Positions 9,701 to 16,899 of a DNA stretch of 64,000 nt are shown one piece after another (within the stretch, counting starts at the first letter, position 1; the number at the start of each line of letters is the position of its first letter). The stretch is from Listeria costaricensis (GTDB lineage Bacteria; Bacillota; Bacilli; Lactobacillales; Listeriaceae). Position numbers and translations under genes: made by a program. The notes beneath the pieces were generated by a model, which saw only the letters and a program-made list of their open reading frames with translations, searched no databases and was not told the DNA's origin. Where the stretch lies: assembly GCF_900183385.1 (NCBI RefSeq), contig NZ_FXUT01000006.1, positions 78,710 to 142,709 on the forward strand, written 5' to 3'.

Positions 9701-10472
9701 TGTTCAAGTGCAGACAGAATATCAGGAAATCATCCGAAATCGTCTTGAGTATGTCTATCCTTACAAGCAGCAAACCAAAATTCGTTCCAAACAATCTGTA
9801 ACAGAAATTAAACGCCAGTTTGCGTTAGCCGATAGTTATAGTGACCAAGAGTTTATCAAGCAATTACAGCCAGTTTCTCTAGAACGCCCTAAGTTTTTAC
9901 AAGAGAAAATGTTATCTCCGACAGAAATAGGCACTGCTATGCATACGGTTATGCAAAATATTCCGATTGATCATCATCCGACTGCAGAGGAACTAGAGGC
10001 GCTGCTTCAAGAACTCGTTGATCGGGAAGTTTTGACAGAAGAACAAAAAAACGCCATCAATCAAATTCAGATTCTAGAATTCTTTCAGACTGAGCTTGGC
10101 GAACAACTGATCGAAAATCATTCATCCGTCCGGCGTGAAGTACCATTCAGTTACCTATTACCAGCACAGCAAGTCGACGAAAATGCGGAAAAAGAAGACA
10201 CCATTCTCATCCAAGGGGTCATTGATAGTATGATTGAGCTACAGGATGAAATTATTTTGATTGACTATAAAACCGATCGTATTAAAGGAAAATACGCAGC
10301 TGACTTTAAAGAGATAGAACCGATTTTAAAGAAACGATATCAGACTCAAGTGAGTTTATATCAGGAAGCTGTGGAGCAAATTACACAAAAGCAAGTGAAC
10401 AAGGCGTATCTGTACTTTTTTGATGGCGGTCATATTTGCGAGATGCAGAATGAAAGTGAGGAAGAACAATGA
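6741..10472 (+). CDS. addA: AddA subunit, UvrD-type helicase with RecB nuclease domain
   Basis: Motor subunit of AddAB: a superfamily 1A 3'-5' DNA helicase fused to a RecB-family nuclease. Visible motifs in order: Q-motif region WTDEQWRAI, Walker A AAAGSGKTAVL (Lys38), motif Ia VTFTNASAAEM, Walker B VLIDEYQDTN, motif III GDVKQSIYRFR, motif V TIHASKGLEFPVV, motif VI LYVALTRAEEKL, and near the C-terminus the nuclease core ILIDYKTDRI. Length 1243 aa matches the family. It starts inside the addB end after GGAGAGGAAG, and its stop overlaps the FAH gene by four bases, giving an addB-addA-FAH-yisL operon. No missing catalytic residue was seen. Confidence 0.97.
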   Translation: MKQIPKKPQDATWTDEQWRAIHADGQNILVAAAAGSGKTAVLVTRIIEKLKQEDSRVQVDELLVVTFTNASAAEMKHRIGQALENELLKTPDSVHLRKQLALLSNTSISTLHSFCLDLIRKYYYQTDIDPDFRLIEPIESGMIRDEVLDELLEEQYSMAENDAFFHLADAITGDRSDQGLYDLLIKLYEFSEANPEPNKWLQSLSDYYQTAQMESLADLDYYPLILKAINMSLDQAISELAYAVQLAEQAGGPDVYLPLLKEEKQQLCQIKAAETMDFSSLAEVWKAIQFKRLPTLKKKEEYDALLVDATKKARDTAKKAVQQVMNDWFTRTEQQYLDDLSAMLPDVKALVSLVQAFAIRFKEAKKAQGVLDFNDLEHLALEILMDKDQDKIAPSEIALRLRKQYKEVLIDEYQDTNMVQETILKLLTHDEEAAGNLFMVGDVKQSIYRFRLAEPSLFLGKYSRYRLDGEKTGLRIDLAKNFRSRHEVLDITNFLFRQIMDQEVGEINYDAAQELKLGANFAENSCYETELLLVDMEKGEQAELTDDLSPQELQKNQLEAKAIVRKIEELVAKQFPIYDKKLGEFRPVTYRDIVILSRSMSGAPEIEEAMKERDIPFYVNSRTGYFEATEVAIMISLLKLIDNPYQDIPLASVLRSPIIGLNEEELGQIRAIKKRGYYFEAVQTYCQEKQDGLAEKLSDFLKQLNQWRELSIRENLTTLLYQIYNETNFYEFVGGLPGGKERQANLRALYDRAHQYENTAFRGLFRFIRFVERLELRGDDLGTAKTLGEKEDVVRMMTIHASKGLEFPVVIVAGINRRFNMRDIHAKVLLDKDYGFAASYTNVEKRLTYPTIMQQAIKQKKYQEMIAEEMRVLYVALTRAEEKLILLGTVPDWQKMLLQIEPVAMQAEEILAASERFKAKTYLEWISKSFVRHPDFGKQTGLSTNGHILPTNSRLQVTVYTHENLIQQADVKKEQQVYLENLKQFQPVQVQTEYQEIIRNRLEYVYPYKQQTKIRSKQSVTEIKRQFALADSYSDQEFIKQLQPVSLERPKFLQEKMLSPTEIGTAMHTVMQNIPIDHHPTAEELEALLQELVDREVLTEEQKNAINQIQILEFFQTELGEQLIENHSSVRREVPFSYLLPAQQVDENAEKEDTILIQGVIDSMIELQDEIILIDYKTDRIKGKYAADFKEIEPILKKRYQTQVSLYQEAVEQITQKQVNKAYLYFFDGGHICEMQNESEEEQ

Positions 10473-11341
10473 AATGGATCAGCTTCCGGTATCAAGGAAA
10501 GCAAGATTATGGAGTTTTGACTGAGAATGAGGAGATTTTTAGTTCAGAGCAATTGTTTGGTGAAGCTAAGCCGTCAAGTTTGCTTGCTTACATTGAACAA
10601 CCGCAGCCCATTTTAAATTTAGCCCAAATACCATGTTTTCAGTTGAAGGATGTAGTAGTAGAGATTCCAATTATACCGCCAAACAATGTGATGGCGGTTG
10701 GAAAAAATTATTATGAACATGTTTTGGAGATGGGATCAAAAGAAGATGTACCAGAAAAGATGATGCTCTTTACTAAAAGTAAAAATGCATTGCTCCCCCA
10801 TGCTGGTCATATTGAACTTCATCAATCTGTGACGAGTCAACTGGATTATGAAGGGGAGCTCGCCGTAATTATTGGGAAAAAAATCAAGAATGCAACACTT
10901 GATGAGGCAGATCAGGCCATCTTTGGTTTTACCATCTTAAATGATATTACTGCACGCGATTTGCAGAAACAGCATAAACAATTTTTTATCGGGAAAAGTT
11001 TAGATACAAGTGCTCCCATGGGTCCAGTGATTTTACAGAAAAGTCGACCGTTAGCTGAACAATCCTTTTCGATTCAAACATTGGTAAATGGCGAACTCCG
11101 GCAAAATGGCACCACTGATCAACTCATTTTTCCCATTGCACAAATTGTGGCTGAGCTTTCGCAGGGACATACATTGCTACCAGGTGATATTATTGCAACA
11201 GGTACCCCAAAAGGAGTAGGAAAGGGTATGAAGCCACCTCAATTTCTAAAAGAGGGGGACCAGATAGAGATTATTATTTCTGGTATTGGCACATTAAAAA
11301 ATACAGTTGTTAGGTCAACTGAAAGAAAAGAGGAACAATAA
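10469..11341 (+). CDS. Fumarylacetoacetate hydrolase (FAH) family protein
   Basis: Member of the FAH superfamily, metal-dependent C-C hydrolases, decarboxylases or tautomerases such as oxaloacetate tautomerase/decarboxylase types. The catalytic domain covers about residues 70-285. Hallmarks are [12 protein letters not shown] at its start, [11 protein letters not shown] with the two metal-binding Glu, NDITARDLQ with the metal Asp and substrate contacts, and [10 protein letters not shown] near the end. Start ATG overlaps the addA TGA (ATGA), and the stop shares one base with yisL. The operon position after addA is conserved in Listeria from memory, but no link to DNA repair is known. The exact substrate cannot be named from sequence. 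Confidence 0.88.
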   Translation: MKWISFRYQGKQDYGVLTENEEIFSSEQLFGEAKPSSLLAYIEQPQPILNLAQIPCFQLKDVVVEIPIIPPNNVMAVGKNYYEHVLEMGSKEDVPEKMMLFTKSKNALLPHAGHIELHQSVTSQLDYEGELAVIIGKKIKNATLDEADQAIFGFTILNDITARDLQKQHKQFFIGKSLDTSAPMGPVILQKSRPLAEQSFSIQTLVNGELRQNGTTDQLIFPIAQIVAELSQGHTLLPGDIIATGTPKGVGKGMKPPQFLKEGDQIEIIISGIGTLKNTVVRSTERKEEQ

Positions 11342-11700
11342 TGTGGAGTTATATGCATTTGATTTCATGGGCGGCCATCATCATTTTGACGTTAACCGCT
11401 TGGGTTATCTATCCAAGGAATGCACGTCTATTTACAATTTTACAAATGGTTAATCGCGTATTTTACCTAACCGTTATTTTGAGTGGCGTTATGATGATTC
11501 AGTATAGTATTGAGACGAGCTGGGTATTAGCTATACTGAAAATTTTATTAGGTATTACAACAATTGGTATTGTAGAAATGCTTCTAAGTTATCGTAAAAA
11601 ACAAAAGCGCAGTCAACTATTCTGGGTATTGTTTGTTGTATTGATTATAGCTACTGTATCTCTAGGTTTTTACCTGTCAGGTGGAAGACCGCTATTCTAA
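11341..11700 (+). CDS. yisL: YisL family (DUF1516) integral membrane protein
   Basis: Small membrane protein of 119 aa with four hydrophobic segments (about residues 5-24, 33-50, 58-76, 95-115) and a short basic loop KKQKRS between spans 3 and 4. It resembles the DUF1516/YisL family of Bacillales, whose function is unknown. The start codon overlaps the FAH stop (TAATG), so expression depends on the addBA operon. It is the last gene of the unit, followed by a hairpin that also ends the convergent Cof gene. Confidence 0.8.
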   Translation: MWSYMHLISWAAIIILTLTAWVIYPRNARLFTILQMVNRVFYLTVILSGVMMIQYSIETSWVLAILKILLGITTIGIVEMLLSYRKKQKRSQLFWVLFVVLIIATVSLGFYLSGGRPLF

Positions 11701-11710
11701 ACTAAAAGAA

Positions 11711-11749
11711 AAGCCTTCTTAAGAAAGACAATCTTTCTAAAAAAGGCTT
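11711..11749. terminator. Bidirectional terminator between yisL and the Cof gene
   Basis: Long imperfect stem starting AAGCCTT and ending AAGGCTT; on the minus strand it is followed by a T-rich stretch. It overlaps the Cof stop codon (11748-11750). Confidence 0.7.
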
Positions 11750-12557
11750 AAAGCGGGAGATTTTCTTCCAGATATAACGCAATGCCATCTTCTTCGTTGG
11801 AGGCAGTAATGTAATTGGCAGCATTTTTTGCTTCAGGGACAGCATTTCCCATTGCCACACCTACACCAGCATAATCCAGCATTTCCAAGTCATTTGTTTC
11901 ATCGCCAAATGCAATAATATCTTTGCGATCAAAACCGAGTGTGTTGGCTGCAGCTTTTACGCCGACAGCTTTATGGATCCCGTGTTTGACAACTTCTACC
12001 GCAGGCCAACTTGCGCCCCACGTGTGATATGAAATGACTTCTGAAAGTGAATGATCGAGATGTGTACTAATGCGTTCCAATTCTTTTTTCTGACCGAAAA
12101 ATAAGAGCGAAGTGGGATCTGCTTGAATATTATTTTTTAAATCGCCGATAAAGATTTGACGCACACCTGACCGAAAAGTTTCTGGAACACTGTCATTACT
12201 TTCTTTCAGAAAAACACTGTCTTGAACTTCTGCAGCAATATTGGAGAGCGGAAAATCCAACGTGAAATCTAAAAGCTCCCTGACAATGGCGAGATCAATT
12301 GATTGATGATAGCTATCTGCAAAATGACTATCTAGCGGATGATGAAAAACAGCACCGTTAAAATTGACAATAGGCGTAGAGAGCGCTAATTCTTTGTAAT
12401 AAAGTTCGCTCAGGCGGTACGGTCTTCCAGTTGCAATCATTACTTCATGACCGTAGTTACGAGCTTTTTGCAAGGCTTGAGCTGTGCGCTTGGAAATCGT
12501 CTGGTCATCTTTCAAAGTTGTACCGTCAAGATCCAAGACGATTAATTTTTTATCCAT
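11748..12557 (-). CDS. Cof-type HAD phosphatase
   Basis: Haloacid dehalogenase superfamily, Cof/type IIB subfamily, 269 aa. These enzymes are cytosolic phosphatases for sugar phosphates, nucleotides or flavin phosphates. Motif I is VLDLDGTTL at the N-terminus with the nucleophile Asp, motif II lies in IATGRPYR, and motif III/IV is IAFGDETNDLEML near residue 215. The C2 cap lies between. The start at 12557 follows AGGAG by seven bases and puts motif I a few residues in; an upstream in-frame extension has no ribosome site. It is a single gene, convergent with yisL and divergent from the esterase gene. Substrate unknown. Confidence 0.88.
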   Translation of the reverse strand: MDKKLIVLDLDGTTLKDDQTISKRTAQALQKARNYGHEVMIATGRPYRLSELYYKELALSTPIVNFNGAVFHHPLDSHFADSYHQSIDLAIVRELLDFTLDFPLSNIAAEVQDSVFLKESNDSVPETFRSGVRQIFIGDLKNNIQADPTSLLFFGQKKELERISTHLDHSLSEVISYHTWGASWPAVEVVKHGIHKAVGVKAAANTLGFDRKDIIAFGDETNDLEMLDYAGVGVAMGNAVPEAKNAANYITASNEEDGIALYLEENLPL

Positions 12558-12704
12558 AATGAAGCTCCTTTTGGTAGTCTGATTTAGGGTTCTTCTGTAG
12601 AAAAGAGCTATGAAGAAGCCTATGTCTATGATAGACAAAAGAAGAGAGTTTGTAAAATGATGCGTATTTAACAGATTCTTAATAAAATGAAATGAGGCGA
12701 AGAT

Positions 12705-13457
12705 GTGATACTAGTTGACCACCAAACAATTGCAGAAATTCCCGTTTTAAATATTGTGAAAGAAGATAATCAAGGAAAGTCATTGCCTACCATTTTTTTC
12801 TATCATGGCTTTGGTTCACAAAAGGAATTATATCTGCACTATGGCTATTTACTTGCCCAACGTGGATTTAGAGTGATTTTACCAGATGCGAAATTACATG
12901 GTGAGCGTCAAGGCGAAGCGGATGAAAGTGAACAAGCTGTTTATTTCTGGCATGTTGTGCAAAGCAATATTGATGAGTTGTTAACATTAAAAGAGGAATT
13001 GCTTGCACGACACGAAATTGATCCAGAGCGAATTGGCGTGGGTGGTGTTTCGATGGGGGCCATTACTTCTTTAGGGATGCTTGCGCGATATGATTGGATT
13101 AAAGTAGGTGTGAGTTTGATGGGAAGTGCTTATTATGGCCACTTTGCCAAGCAGCTTCTTATACAAGCGACAGATCAAGGCTTGCAATTCCCTTATGATG
13201 TGGATGAACGCTTGGCATCGCTAAATCCGTATGATTTGAGTGAGCAATTGGAAAAATTGGGGGATCGTCCACTTTATTTGTGGCACGGTAAGATGGATAA
13301 TGTTGTGCCTTTTGCCTACAGTGAACGGCTTTATCAAACACTTGTTGAAGACGGGGAAGCTGAAAATGTGAAACTGGTTGTCGATGAAAAAGCAAAACAC
13401 AAAGTATCGATTGAAGGGATTCTAGGAAGTGTTTCCTTTTTTGAAAAGTATTTGTGA
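12705..13457 (+). CDS. Alpha/beta hydrolase, YitV-like esterase
   Basis: Cytosolic serine hydrolase of 250 aa related to YitV/prolyl-oligopeptidase-type esterases. The nucleophile elbow is GGVSMGA (Ser in the middle), preceded by the oxyanion region FYHGFGSQKE; the acid is probably the Asp in HGKMDNVVP and the catalytic His is likely in AKHKVS near the C-terminus. The start is GTG 12705, with a purine-rich GAGGCGAAG before it. The next gene, 76 bases downstream, is a SufT-like protein with its own promoter; in Bacillus the same two gene families (yitV, yitW) are neighbours. Natural substrate unknown. Confidence 0.82.
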   Translation: MILVDHQTIAEIPVLNIVKEDNQGKSLPTIFFYHGFGSQKELYLHYGYLLAQRGFRVILPDAKLHGERQGEADESEQAVYFWHVVQSNIDELLTLKEELLARHEIDPERIGVGGVSMGAITSLGMLARYDWIKVGVSLMGSAYYGHFAKQLLIQATDQGLQFPYDVDERLASLNPYDLSEQLEKLGDRPLYLWHGKMDNVVPFAYSERLYQTLVEDGEAENVKLVVDEKAKHKVSIEGILGSVSFFEKYL

Positions 13458-13468
13458 GTAAAATTACA

Positions 13469-13497
13469 GTGAAAATGATTCTCAAATATGATACAAT
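13469..13497 (+). promoter_or_regulatory. Promoter of the SufT-like gene
   Basis: GTGAAA (13469-13474), 17 bases, TACAAT (13492-13497); the transcript would start about 30 bases before the gene. Confidence 0.5.
13470..13484 (+). promoter_or_regulatory. Fur-like box over the -35 region
   Basis: TGAAAATGATTCTCA matches the 7-1-7 Fur consensus TGATAATNATTATCA at all but two of the 14 defined positions, and it covers the -35 and spacer of the promoter for the SufT-like gene. Relatives of Fur (PerR, Zur) use similar boxes, so the regulator is inferred. Confidence 0.6.
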
Positions 13498-13533
13498 ACA
13501 GTTAGAAATGGTCAAAAAGGAGGTTCACACTTC

Positions 13534-13842
13534 ATGGATGAGGAATTGAAAGAAAATATACTTGGGGCACTTGAACAAGTAATTGACCCAGAATTGGGTA
13601 TTGATATTGTGAATATTGGACTTGTATACGACGTTGACTTGGATGAGGACGGACTATGTACAGTGACAATGACACTGACGACAATGGGATGTCCGCTAGC
13701 TGGTATTTTGACTGACCAGGTTCATGCAGCGCTTAGTGATATACCAGAAGTAAAAGACTCGAATGTGAACATTGTCTGGAATCCGCCTTGGACAAAAGAT
13801 CGGATGTCCCGTTATGCAAAAATTGCATTAGGTATTCGTTAA
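13534..13842 (+). CDS. MIP18/DUF59 family protein, YitW/SufT-like
   Basis: Small (102 aa) MIP18-family protein, related to SufT/YitW, accessory factors for maturing iron-sulfur proteins. The signature is present in full: VIDPELGIDIVNIGLVYDV, then MTLTTMGCPLAG with the conserved Cys, and WNPPWTKDRMS close to the C-terminus. Start ATG 13534 is preceded by AAGGAGGT at a normal distance. The Fur-like box in its promoter fits a role in iron-sulfur handling, but this is inference. It ends at a hairpin shared with the convergent EIIA gene. Confidence 0.9.
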   Translation: MDEELKENILGALEQVIDPELGIDIVNIGLVYDVDLDEDGLCTVTMTLTTMGCPLAGILTDQVHAALSDIPEVKDSNVNIVWNPPWTKDRMSRYAKIALGIR

Positions 13843-13852
13843 ATTTATACAT

Positions 13853-13905
13853 GAAAAGAGTCCTTTATCAGGTGGAGCGCATCTATTTGATCTAGGACTT
13901 TTTTT
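13853..13905. terminator. Terminator between the SufT-like and EIIA genes
   Basis: Stem AGTCCT / AGGACT extended by A/T pairs, with eight T residues on the plus strand; the EIIA stop lies within it. Confidence 0.7.
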
Positions 13906-14263
13906 GCGAGTTTTGCTGATATTCAAGGGCGCTGATTCGTTCTTCCAGCTCGGCTTGAACTTGATATTGGTGAATGATTCGCTTTGCTAAATTGAGCTCG
14001 GCTTGGGCGGTCATAATGTGATCTTGTCCATGGATTAATAAAAAAGAAGGGGCGTTTGGATGTACCTGTTCTTGTCTAAGTGCCACAAGTTTTGTTTGCC
14101 AGACATGGCCTTTTTTAAATTCTTCTTCCGCCAGATGCAAATGGTGTTCGGCGTCTTTAAATTGATAATTTTCAGCCGCATCAATAGCAGTGTATGCTTC
14201 CTTACGTACGTTCCCTCCATGTAAGATTAATTTCACAACTGCTTCTTCTGTTTGAATTTCCAT
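13892..14263 (-). CDS. Orphan PTS EIIA, lactose/cellobiose family
   Basis: Soluble phosphocarrier domain of 123 aa in the PTS_IIA Lac family, which forms a trimer and passes phosphate from HPr to an EIIB. Diagnostic features are the helical start, the conserved AAENYQFKDAEHHL, and the active-site segment LIHGQDHIMTA, corresponding to the LLxHAQDHLM pattern of the family; the His before the Gly is the likely phospho-acceptor. No EIIB, EIIC or glycosidase gene is within reach, so its partner must be elsewhere, or the protein acts as a sensor. The start at 14263 has a modest GAGGTGAAA upstream. Confidence 0.88.
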   Translation of the reverse strand: MEIQTEEAVVKLILHGGNVRKEAYTAIDAAENYQFKDAEHHLHLAEEEFKKGHVWQTKLVALRQEQVHPNAPSFLLIHGQDHIMTAQAELNLAKRIIHQYQVQAELEERISALEYQQNSQKKS

Positions 14264-14407
14264 AATTTCACCTCATAAGTTTTTTCTATGTTTATATTTT
14301 AGCAAAATTCTTGGGAGGAAAGCAATGATTCATACAGGAAAATCAGTCTATGGGTGGATACAATTTGTATGTGGACTGATTATAATGAGGAAAAGGAGTT
14401 GGGAAGA

Positions 14408-14596
14408 ATGGAAGAAAGACTATATGATCTAGAGGATAAAATACAGGATTTAGAGCTGGAAATGATCGATTTGAAAGAGCAGATTTTAAGCCTCGAAAAG
14501 CGTTTGGCAACCCAGAAACGCGCATCACAGCCGGGTTGGGTGGTAGTTGCAATCGTCGCAATGATCTGTGGTACCATTATTAGTATTTGGGGTTGA
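14408..14596 (+). CDS. Small coiled-coil, C-terminally membrane-anchored protein (62 aa)
   Basis: Not assigned to a named family. Residues 1-38 form a clear heptad-rich coiled coil (ERLYDLEDKIQDLELEM onward), and residues 43-61 a single transmembrane segment (GWVVVAIVAMICGTIISIW), so the protein is probably tail-anchored with the coil in the cytosol. The start at 14408 is fixed by AAGGAG (14393-14398) nine bases upstream; a longer in-frame reading from 14354 has no ribosome site. A TATAAT at 14381-14386 is close upstream. It precedes the sRNA gene on the same strand. Confidence 0.65.
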   Translation: MEERLYDLEDKIQDLELEMIDLKEQILSLEKRLATQKRASQPGWVVVAIVAMICGTIISIWG

Positions 14597-14688
14597 AAAT
14601 TTTACTAGCTTTTTGGGAATAAAACAAGTACAATAAATAAGGATTTGATTTTTCTTAAGAGAACTTGAAATAATTCTATTTTGTTCGC

Positions 14689-14716
14689 TTGCTTTTTTTA
14701 GAAAGAATAGTAAAAT
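14689..14716 (+). promoter_or_regulatory. Candidate promoter of the sRNA gene
   Basis: TTGCTT (14689-14694), 16-base spacer, TAAAAT (14711-14716). Predicted start near 14723. Confidence 0.4.
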
Positions 14717-14722
14717 AGAGTG

Positions 14723-14981
14723 TAGAAGGTGTTATTTCGATGTAAGGAAAGTTACTTTTTAGCTTTGTTTTCATGGGGATAAGACCCTATCATGGTTATA
14801 GTGGTTTTCGGTGTATCCATCTTCCAATAGATTAACAATTGTTAATCGTCTTATAGCACCGAGCCATTATTTGTTTTCATTCATCTCATTTGCCGTGTAG
14901 TTTCTGTCTACGCCTCATCCCGTTATGCGTAGATAAATGAACATGATGGCGACGCTGAATTTACTTCAGCGTATTTTTTTT
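14723..14981 (+). ncRNA. lhrA: Probable trans-acting sRNA, LhrA-like
   Basis: A stretch of about 260 bases without a convincing reading frame, bounded by a promoter-like element and a very strong terminator (CGCTGAA / TTCAGCG plus eight T). It contains a perfect 7-bp stem TCTACGC / GCGTAGA (14907-14913 with 14927-14933), a palindrome TTAACAATTGTTAA, and many T-rich single-stranded stretches suitable for Hfq. The next gene is on the other strand, so it is not a leader. In L. monocytogenes the Hfq-binding sRNA LhrA (about 268 nt) lies in the corresponding gap near lmo2256/lmo2257; identity is inferred from position, length and form, not from sequence comparison. Confidence 0.55.
14951..14981 (+). 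terminator. Terminator of the sRNA
   Basis: Perfect 7-bp stem CGCTGAA (14953-14959) / TTCAGCG (14965-14971), five-base loop, then a run of eight T. Confidence 0.9.
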
Positions 14982-14994
14982 GCTCCGAATTAAT

Positions 14995-15048
14995 AAAAAA
15001 CAGCCGTTTGATAAGTAAGATATCTTATATCAAATGGCTGTTTTTTTA
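14995..15048. terminator. Bidirectional terminator, sRNA side / DUF5316 gene
   Basis: Near-perfect 20-bp inverted repeat, arms starting CAGCCGTTTGATAAG and ending AAATGGCTG, flanked by A6 and T7 so that it works on both strands. It is the terminator of the minus-strand gene and a backstop for the sRNA. Confidence 0.85.
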
Positions 15049-15315
15049 TTACATATAATAACTGAGAATGAAACCAATAAAACTTGGGATAGCCGCTAAA
15101 AATAGCATGATACTCCAGTGAAGCTGTTTTTTTCGCGCTTCTCGATTTGCACGACCACTCAGAGATACGACTGCAGAACAAGCAATCGAGAAAAAAATCA
15201 ACAAAGTGGCAACAAAAGATAACATGGTTGAAAGTGTATAGCTAGAAGTGAAAAAGCTCATGAGGAATACCACAAGTGCCAGTCCGATGCCAGCTAAAAA
15301 AGATTTCCAATACAA
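15049..15315 (-). CDS. Small membrane protein, DUF5316-like (88 aa)
   Basis: Integral membrane protein with three hydrophobic segments (about residues 5-25, 29-50 and 68-86) and a basic loop NREARKKQ between spans 2 and 3. It resembles small DUF5316-type proteins of Bacillales, whose function is unknown; this is pattern-based and not firm. The start would be TTG 15315 with GAGTGA as a weak ribosome site; the upstream ATG at 15329 is out of frame. It is followed by a strong terminator and separated from the purine permease by another hairpin, so it is monocistronic. Confidence 0.55.
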   Translation of the reverse strand: MYWKSFLAGIGLALVVFLMSFFTSSYTLSTMLSFVATLLIFFSIACSAVVSLSGRANREARKKQLHWSIMLFLAAIPSFIGFILSYYM

Positions 15316-15379
15316 AATACGTCACTCATTTCTTACAGATTGATAGTTCATTTATAGCAAAAAAAGGTAGGTCTTGTCT

Positions 15380-15426
15380 AGTTAAAAGAGGCTCAGAGTC
15401 TTCGGGGGGAAGAATCTGAGCCTCTT
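15380..15426 (-). terminator. Terminator of the purine permease gene
   Basis: Stem AAGAGGCTCAGA / TCTGAGCCTCTT, followed on the minus strand by TTTAAC. Confidence 0.75.
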
Positions 15427-15441
15427 GGACGGTAAGCAATT

Positions 15442-16734
15442 TTAATGTGGTAAGAAGGCAACGAGAATAAAGAAGAGAATCGCAATGACGATTAGGAACC
15501 AGTTTAACTCACGCCATTTACCTGTAAACAATTTAAGGATAGGGTAAGAGATGAAGCCGAAAGCAAGCCCAATTGCAATGCTGCTTGTTAGTGGCATGGC
15601 TAAAATAACAAGGAATGCCGGAAATGCTTCATCAAGTGTATCCCAGTCAATTTCACGCACAGCACCGATCATCATGCTGCCGACAATGATAAGCGCAGGA
15701 GCCGTGATCGCCGAGATACTGGAAACAGCGCCAACTAGTGGAGCGAAGAAAGCAGAGATAATAAAGAGAATGGCTACAGTAAGTGTTGTAAGCCCGGTGC
15801 GTCCTCCAGCTGCAACTCCAGCAGAAGATTCAATATAAGCACTTGTAGGCGTTGTACCAAAGATTGAGCCGACAGTTGTGGCTACGGCATCTGCCATCAA
15901 AGCTTGTTTGGCATTAGGTAAAGATTCACCTTTCATTAGTCCAGCGCGCTTAGCTACGCCGATCATTGTACCTGTAGTATCAAAAATCGTAATCAATAAG
16001 AAGGAAAGAATTACCGCATAGAGACTGTAACTGACCACATCTCCAAATGCATGAAGCGGATTGGTGAAAACAAATTCTGGCATAGGCGGTAATTTGACAA
16101 TGCCATCTGTAAATTTTAGTTCCCCGGTAAAGAAGGAAATAATCGCTGTGGCAATCATGCCGAGAAAAAGAGCGCCTTTTACGTTTAACGCCAGGAAAAT
16201 AAGTGTGATTAAAAGCCCAACAATTGCAAGCAATGCCTCGGGTGAATGAAGATCCCCCAAACCAACCAGATTAGAGTCGTTTTGCACGATAATGCCTGTC
16301 ATTCGGAAACCTAAGAAAGCAATAAACAAGCCAATACCTGCTGTGATGCCTGCTTTTAAATTATGTGGAATCGCTGTAATGATTTTTTCACGAAGCGGTG
16401 TTAAAGATAATAAGAGGAAAATAATTCCGGCAACAAAAACGGCTGCAAAAGCAACACTATAGTCTAGATTTTGTGTTGTCACCACAGTCACAAAGTAGGC
16501 ATTCATTCCTAAGCCTGGTGCGATGGCAATTGGATAATTGGCGAATAGAGCCATCCACAAGGTACCGACAACAGCAGAAATGATGGTTGCCATAAAAACT
16601 GTATTAAAAGGAACACCAGCTGCAGATAAAATGGCCGGGTTGACCACGACGATATAAACCATGGTTAAAAAAGTCGTGAATCCTGCAATTACTTCTGTTT
16701 TAGCATCGGTCCCATGTTCTTTTAATCGAAACAT
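15442..16734 (-). CDS. AzgA-family purine permease (NCS2/guanine-hypoxanthine type)
   Basis: Proton-coupled nucleobase importer of 430 aa in the AzgA branch of the NCS2 superfamily (PbuG/PbuO type, hypoxanthine and guanine). The N-terminus MFRLKEHGTDAKTEVIAGFTT and the following TFLTMVYIVVVNPAIL, plus APGLGMNAYF and TPTSAYIESSAGVAAGGRTG, are hallmarks of the family. About 12-14 membrane segments are visible. The start at 16734 follows AGGGAG at a good distance; a longer in-frame start at 16779 lies in the promoter and operator region. A PurR-type box pair directly upstream points to control by purine supply. Confidence 0.92.
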   Translation of the reverse strand: MFRLKEHGTDAKTEVIAGFTTFLTMVYIVVVNPAILSAAGVPFNTVFMATIISAVVGTLWMALFANYPIAIAPGLGMNAYFVTVVTTQNLDYSVAFAAVFVAGIIFLLLSLTPLREKIITAIPHNLKAGITAGIGLFIAFLGFRMTGIIVQNDSNLVGLGDLHSPEALLAIVGLLITLIFLALNVKGALFLGMIATAIISFFTGELKFTDGIVKLPPMPEFVFTNPLHAFGDVVSYSLYAVILSFLLITIFDTTGTMIGVAKRAGLMKGESLPNAKQALMADAVATTVGSIFGTTPTSAYIESSAGVAAGGRTGLTTLTVAILFIISAFFAPLVGAVSSISAITAPALIIVGSMMIGAVREIDWDTLDEAFPAFLVILAMPLTSSIAIGLAFGFISYPILKLFTGKWRELNWFLIVIAILFFILVAFLPH

Positions 16735-16761
16735 TCTTATACACTCCCTTTTGTTAATTAC

Positions 16762-16793
16762 GAACAATAATAACCCCATATAAAATAATATTC
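16762..16793 (-). promoter_or_regulatory. PurR-type operator (GAAT-N24-GTTC) of the purine permease
   Basis: On the minus strand GAAT, exactly 24 bases, then GTTC; the B. subtilis PurR operators are described by GAAC-N24-GTTC, so there is one mismatch. On the plus strand the arms are GAAC 16762-16765 and ATTC 16790-16793. The candidate -10 of the gene lies inside, as expected for repression. Confidence 0.55.
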
Positions 16794-16813
16794 GTTTTTA
16801 AGATGAAATGCAA
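16785..16813 (-). promoter_or_regulatory. Candidate promoter of the purine permease
   Basis: Minus strand TTGCAT (16813-16808), 17-base spacer, TATTAT (16790-16785). Confidence 0.45.
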
Positions 16814-16860
16814 GTATATTTGATGATTTTTTTTATGGAAATACAAAAAAGTATGAGATA

Positions 16861-16869
16861 TGGTACAAT
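16861..16869 (+). promoter_or_regulatory. Extended -10 promoter of the HAD gene
   Basis: TGGTACAAT with TACAAT at 16864-16869, 30 bases upstream of the start; no clear -35. Confidence 0.45.
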
Positions 16870-16899
16870 GAAGGAAATGAAATGTGCGGGAGGAAGGGC

